From an uncultured delta proteobacterium (GTDB lineage Bacteria > Desulfobacterota > Desulfovibrionia > Desulfovibrionales > Desulfovibrionaceae), in assembly GCA_903843965.1 (NCBI GenBank), contig CAIMRY010000043.1:62001-126000 (forward strand): a stretch of 64,000 nt of DNA. Reading direction: 5' to 3'. The position numbers and the translations under genes are program-made. Positions 60,538-64,000 of this stretch are shown piece by piece; the stretch's first letter is position 1; each line of letters begins with the position of its first letter. The notes beneath the pieces were generated by a model, which had not been told where the DNA came from, searched no databases, and saw nothing but the letters and a program-made list of their open reading frames with translations.

Positions 60538-63500
60538 CTACGCCCCGCCCAGAATCTCCCGCAAGACCTCGGACAGCGCGCCCTGGCTGTAGGGCTTGGC
60601 CAGCACCCGCAGGATGTTCGGGGGCAGGTCCGGGGGCATCTCGCCCGCGTGCAGCCGTCCGGAGACCATGACCACGGGCAGGCCCGGATGCTCCAGCAAG
60701 AGCCTGCGCGCAAACTCCACCCCGTTGACGCCGGGCATGTCGAAGTCCGTGAGCACCAGGTCAAAGTTGCGCTGGGTGTCGCCGCGCGCGTCGCTCAAGG
60801 CGCGCAGGGCCATGGCCGCGGAGGACGAGCCCGCGACCTCGTAGCCCAGCCGCCCCAGCACGCGCGGGATGGTGGCCAGCTGGTCCAGGTCGTCCTCCAC
60901 GAAGAGGATGCGGCCCTGGCCCCGGCGCACCTGTTCGCGCTGGTCCTGGCTGGCGGCGCTGGCGCGCTCCAGAAGCGGCAGGTAGATGTCGAAGCTGGTG
61001 CGCTCCCAGGGGATGCTCGACACCACCACCGCGCCCTTGTGGGCCGTGATGATGCCGTGCACCACGGCCAGGCCCAGGCCCGTGCCCTCGGCCTTGCCCT
61101 TGGTGGTGAAGAAGGGATCGAAGATCTTGTCCAGGATGTCCGCCGGGATGCCCGGACCGGTGTCGCTGATGCACAGGCGCAGGTAGCGGCCCGGCGGCAG
61201 GGACAGCACCTCTGCTGCGGGCGCGTCCAGGGTCTCGTCGTGCAGGGTCAAGAGCAGGTCGCCGCCGACCTCGCGCATGGCCTGGAAGGCGTTGGTGCAG
61301 AGGTTCAAGAACACCTGGTGCAGCTGGATGGGGTCGGCCAGGGCCAGGGCCGGGTCGCGGCGGATGTCCTCGCGCACGGTGATGTTGCGCGGGAGCGAGG
61401 CCGAGAGCAGGGACAGGGTCTCGCGCACCACCTCGGCCACGTTCACGGCCTCGAACCCGACCTGGGACGGGCGGCTGAAGGCCAGAATCTGCCGCACCAG
61501 CTGGCTGCCGCGCTGGCTGGCCTTGAGCACGCGCAACAGGTCTCTGGTCATCTCCGAGCCCTCGGGCGAGTCCAGGAGGGCCAGCTCGGCGGAGTTCAGG
61601 ATGGTGGTCAGGATGTTGTTGAAGTCGTGCGCGATGCCGCCGGCCAGGGTGCCGATGGCCTCCATCTTCTGGGATTGCAGCAGCATGCGCTGGGATTCGT
61701 GCAGGGCGCGCTCGGCCTCCTCGCGTTGGGTGATGTCCTCCACGATGCCCTCGTAGGCCAGCAGGTTCCCGCTTGAGTCGGCCACGCCCCGGATGTGCAG
61801 GAACACCGCGATGCGCTGGCCGTCCGGGCGCTTGATCTCGCGCCGGTAGCCGGCGGCTCCGCCGGGGCTGGGCGCGGCCGGGAGCCAGGCCGCGGCCCCG
61901 TCGCTGGCCAGGAAGCGCGGGCCCATCTGGCGCAGGGCCGCCAGGTCGTCCTGGCCCAGCATGTCGAGCAGGGCGCGGTTGGCGTCGAGCAGGGTTCCGT
62001 CCGGCGCGGCGCGGAAGATGCCGAGCACCGAGTTCTCGAAGATGCCGCGGTACTTTTCCTCGGCCTGGCGCAGCTCCTCCTCGGCGCGCTTCAGGCCCGT
62101 GACGTCGGAGAGCACGCCCACCAGGCCCATGGTCTCGCCCTTGGCGTTCAAATAGGTGGCCTTGCTCACGATCATGGAGCGCTGCACGCCGTGGGCCGCG
62201 TCCAGCGAGCATTCGTAGACCCGCGCGCCCGGGGCCGAGAGCAGCTGGCGGTCCACCTCGTCGCGCAGGCAGTCGGCCCCGGCCACGGCCGGGTCGCCGA
62301 TGTCCTGGGGCAGGTGCCCGGCGATGCCCTCGCGCGTGACGCCGAAGAAGCGCTCGAAGGACAGGTTGCAGTCCTGGAAGGCGCCCACGCGGTCCAGCGA
62401 GTAGATGGGCAGCGGGATGGCGTCCATGAGGATCTTGAGGAACGAGAGCTGGTCGTTGACGCGCTCCTGGATGCGGCGGCGCTGGCCGATGCTGGCCACC
62501 AGCAGCACCAGAATGAAGACCAGGGTCACCAGGCTGACGATGATGGTCCAGAACAGGCCCTTGTTGATGGTGTAAAAGGCGTAGGGCTCGTTGATGATCT
62601 CGCTGCCGGAGGGCAGGGCCGAGAGCGGGATGTCCAGCCTGCGCAGCACGTTGTAGTCAAAGGCGTAGGGGTCGTCGAAATGCTCGACGATGGGGATGTT
62701 TGCGGGCTTTTCCCCGGCCAGGATGCGGAAGGCCAGGCGCGCGGCCATGCGCCCGTGGTCCACGCCGCTGTGCAGGCGGCCGCCCACCATACCGTGGCCC
62801 AAAAGGAAGCGCCAGCAACTGTACACCGGCATGGACACGTTGGTCGAGATGAGCTCCACCACCTCGTCCGCCGAATAGAGCTTGCCGTCGCGCTCCAGGT
62901 AGATGGGGATGACGAAGAGCATGGCGTCCTTGGGCATGGTGCCCAGGCGCTCCAGTATCTCGCCCAGGGGCAGGTCGTCCCAGAACTCGAAGTCCAGGAT
63001 ATTCGTGAGCCTTGGCGCCACCTCGCGTATCTGGCCCTGGATGGCCGCGCCGGTGACCGAGCGGTCGCCGATGACGATCATCCGGCGCAGGTCCGGGTGC
63101 AGGCGCGCGGCCAGGCGCAGAGTGGCCTCGAAGTCCACGTTCTCCACCACGCCGGTGATGTTCTCATGGCCCTTCAGGCGCTCGCGGCGGAAGTCGTTGA
63201 CCCCGCAAAACACCACGGGCAGGCCGGGCAGAAGCTTGTCCTGGTAGTCCAGGATGAAGTTGTAGGCGAAGTCGTCGGAGACGATGATGATGTCGAAGCG
63301 CGAGCTGTTGAACTTCTCGCGGTAGAACTCGAACAAAGCCTTTTCACGTTCCGGCGTGGCGAAGCGCTTGGTGTCCATGTACTCGACCTGCAGGTCCACC
63401 TGGTAGCCGGACTCGGCGAAGAAGGAGCGCAGGCCGGTCAGGATCTCGTCGGACCAGGCATAGCCGTCGTGGTAGGAGTTCAGGTACAGGACGTTCTTGC

Positions 63501-63591
63501 GCACCGGCTCGGCCCGGGCCGCCAGGGGCGAGAGCAGGCTGGCCGAAAAAAGCAGGGCCAGGCAGAGGCAGGCGGCGGCGCGGGCTCTCAT
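60538..63591 (-). CDS. Hybrid sensor histidine kinase with an ABC-substrate-binding-like sensor
   Basis: A 1017-residue membrane kinase. After a signal segment, residues ~33-320 resemble the ABC_sub_bind periplasmic domain ([54 protein letters not shown]). A helix (~350-375, [21 protein letters not shown]) is followed by two PAS domains (~385-500 and ~510-640), then HisKA with the phospho-His in [11 protein letters not shown] (~660). HATPase follows with [22 protein letters not shown] and [11 protein letters not shown], and a receiver domain with the Asp in [10 protein letters not shown] (~955). It may sense a small molecule of unknown identity. The cognate output is not adjacent. Confidence 0.93.
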   Translation of the reverse strand: MRARAAACLCLALLFSASLLSPLAARAEPVRKNVLYLNSYHDGYAWSDEILTGLRSFFAESGYQVDLQVEYMDTKRFATPEREKALFEFYREKFNSSRFDIIIVSDDFAYNFILDYQDKLLPGLPVVFCGVNDFRRERLKGHENITGVVENVDFEATLRLAARLHPDLRRMIVIGDRSVTGAAIQGQIREVAPRLTNILDFEFWDDLPLGEILERLGTMPKDAMLFVIPIYLERDGKLYSADEVVELISTNVSMPVYSCWRFLLGHGMVGGRLHSGVDHGRMAARLAFRILAGEKPANIPIVEHFDDPYAFDYNVLRRLDIPLSALPSGSEIINEPYAFYTINKGLFWTIIVSLVTLVFILVLLVASIGQRRRIQERVNDQLSFLKILMDAIPLPIYSLDRVGAFQDCNLSFERFFGVTREGIAGHLPQDIGDPAVAGADCLRDEVDRQLLSAPGARVYECSLDAAHGVQRSMIVSKATYLNAKGETMGLVGVLSDVTGLKRAEEELRQAEEKYRGIFENSVLGIFRAAPDGTLLDANRALLDMLGQDDLAALRQMGPRFLASDGAAAWLPAAPSPGGAAGYRREIKRPDGQRIAVFLHIRGVADSSGNLLAYEGIVEDITQREEAERALHESQRMLLQSQKMEAIGTLAGGIAHDFNNILTTILNSAELALLDSPEGSEMTRDLLRVLKASQRGSQLVRQILAFSRPSQVGFEAVNVAEVVRETLSLLSASLPRNITVREDIRRDPALALADPIQLHQVFLNLCTNAFQAMREVGGDLLLTLHDETLDAPAAEVLSLPPGRYLRLCISDTGPGIPADILDKIFDPFFTTKGKAEGTGLGLAVVHGIITAHKGAVVVSSIPWERTSFDIYLPLLERASAASQDQREQVRRGQGRILFVEDDLDQLATIPRVLGRLGYEVAGSSSAAMALRALSDARGDTQRNFDLVLTDFDMPGVNGVEFARRLLLEHPGLPVVMVSGRLHAGEMPPDLPPNILRVLAKPYSQGALSEVLREILGGA

Positions 63592-63603
63592 GGCGCGGGC
63601 GGG

Positions 63604-64000
63604 CTACAGCCCCAGGCGGGCAAGGTCGTCCACCAGGGCGCGCACCCGTGTTACGGAATGGTCAAAGGCCGCGCGCTCGGTCTCGTCCAGCTCGAACTCG
63701 CAGACCTGCTCCAGGCCCTGGCCGCCCAGCAGGCAGGGCACGCCCACAAAGAGCCCGGAAACGCCGTACTCGCCCTGCAAAAGCGCCGCGCAGGGCAGGA
63801 TGCGCCGCTGGTTCCGGAGCACGGCCTCGGCCATCTGCACGATGCTGGCCGCAGGCGCGTAGTAGGCCGAGCCGGTCTCCAGCAGGTTCACGATCTCGTC
63901 GCCGCCGCGCCGGGCGCGCTCCACCAGGGCCTGGATGCGCTCCGGGGACAACAGCTGCGTCAGCGGCACCCCGCCCACGAAGCAGTGCCGGGGCATGGGC
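63604..64000 (-). CDS. Malate dehydrogenase, C-terminal part only (cut by window end)
   Basis: The last ~132 residues of a lactate/malate dehydrogenase. RHCFVGGVPLTQLL, DEIVNLLETGSAYYAPAASIVQMAEAVL, RRILPCAALLQGEYGVSGLFVGVPCLLGGQG in parts and ELDETERAAFDHSV are typical of MDH C-terminal domains (type similar to bacterial Mdh with LLETGSAYYAP). The N-terminal NAD domain lies beyond base 64000. It ends 12 nt before the sensor kinase start, on the same strand. Confidence 0.88.
   Translation of the reverse strand, partial: PMPRHCFVGGVPLTQLLSPERIQALVERARRGGDEIVNLLETGSAYYAPAASIVQMAEAVLRNQRRILPCAALLQGEYGVSGLFVGVPCLLGGQGLEQVCEFELDETERAAFDHSVTRVRALVDDLARLGL

Overview
The window is about 64 kb of high-GC, densely coded chromosomal DNA. 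The gene content suggests a sulfate-reducing Desulfovibrio-type bacterium (Desulfobacterota, Desulfovibrionales). Pointers are a flgBC-fliEFGHI operon with a sigma-54 promoter, a MoeA fused to a periplasmic-binding-like domain, a stand-alone IMP cyclohydrolase, a GlcD/GlcF-type lactate/glycolate oxidase pair and an incomplete mannose-family PTS. The taxonomic call is an inference; no rRNA lies in the window. I saw no tRNA, CRISPR array, transposase or prophage structural gene.

Layout. 1-7.6 kb: the 3' part of an MltC-type murein transglycosylase with a decayed duplicate of its own 3' end, an amidohydrolase, a YfcE-type phosphodiesterase, an mlaEFDCA lipid-transport operon and an HD nucleotidase. 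7.7-14.6 kb: argJ, a two-receiver diguanylate cyclase, secA and a hemerythrin. 14.7-24.5 kb: one long minus-strand run (HD hydrolase, rsmI, bioB, PTS EIID, HPr, EI, smpB, glcD-like, glcF-like), mostly with overlaps or tiny gaps. 24.6-32.8 kb: an RlmD/TrmA-type RNA methyltransferase, a DUF3108 protein, a CBS protein, a YbjQ-like protein, an M16 peptidase and two small membrane proteins. 33.3-36 kb: an M15 peptidase, a DUF2784-like protein and a methyltransferase. 36.0-38.7 kb: an accessory island with a DUF4160/DUF2442-HTH pair and a TcmP/DUF5131 three-Cys cassette. 38.7-45.7 kb: flagellar genes and a divergent TPR gene, each side with its own sigma-54 promoter. 46.1-49.9 kb: IMP cyclohydrolase, HflX, then an AT-richer HicAB-like cassette with a third gene. 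49.9-64 kb: plsY, DUF1844, argC, a QueG-like ferredoxin protein, a Tlde1-like effector with a possible periplasmic partner, moeA-PBP, mltG/yqgF, a signal peptidase, a hybrid sensor kinase and the 3' part of a malate dehydrogenase.

Two things stand out. First, more than twenty short degenerate tandem arrays are scattered through the window. Each has its own unit sequence, many have a period of 12-13 nt, and most lie right beside stop codons. Where they lie inside genes the unit is a multiple of three and makes low-complexity tails (GlcF, BioB, an M15 peptidase; FliH and the gene at 49.4 kb are similar). Second, the TcmP/DUF5131 pair is a poorly understood two-gene system with the look of a SAM-dependent modification or defence cassette. 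It lies next to a toxin-antitoxin-like operon whose promoter carries a perfect palindrome between its -35 and -10 boxes.
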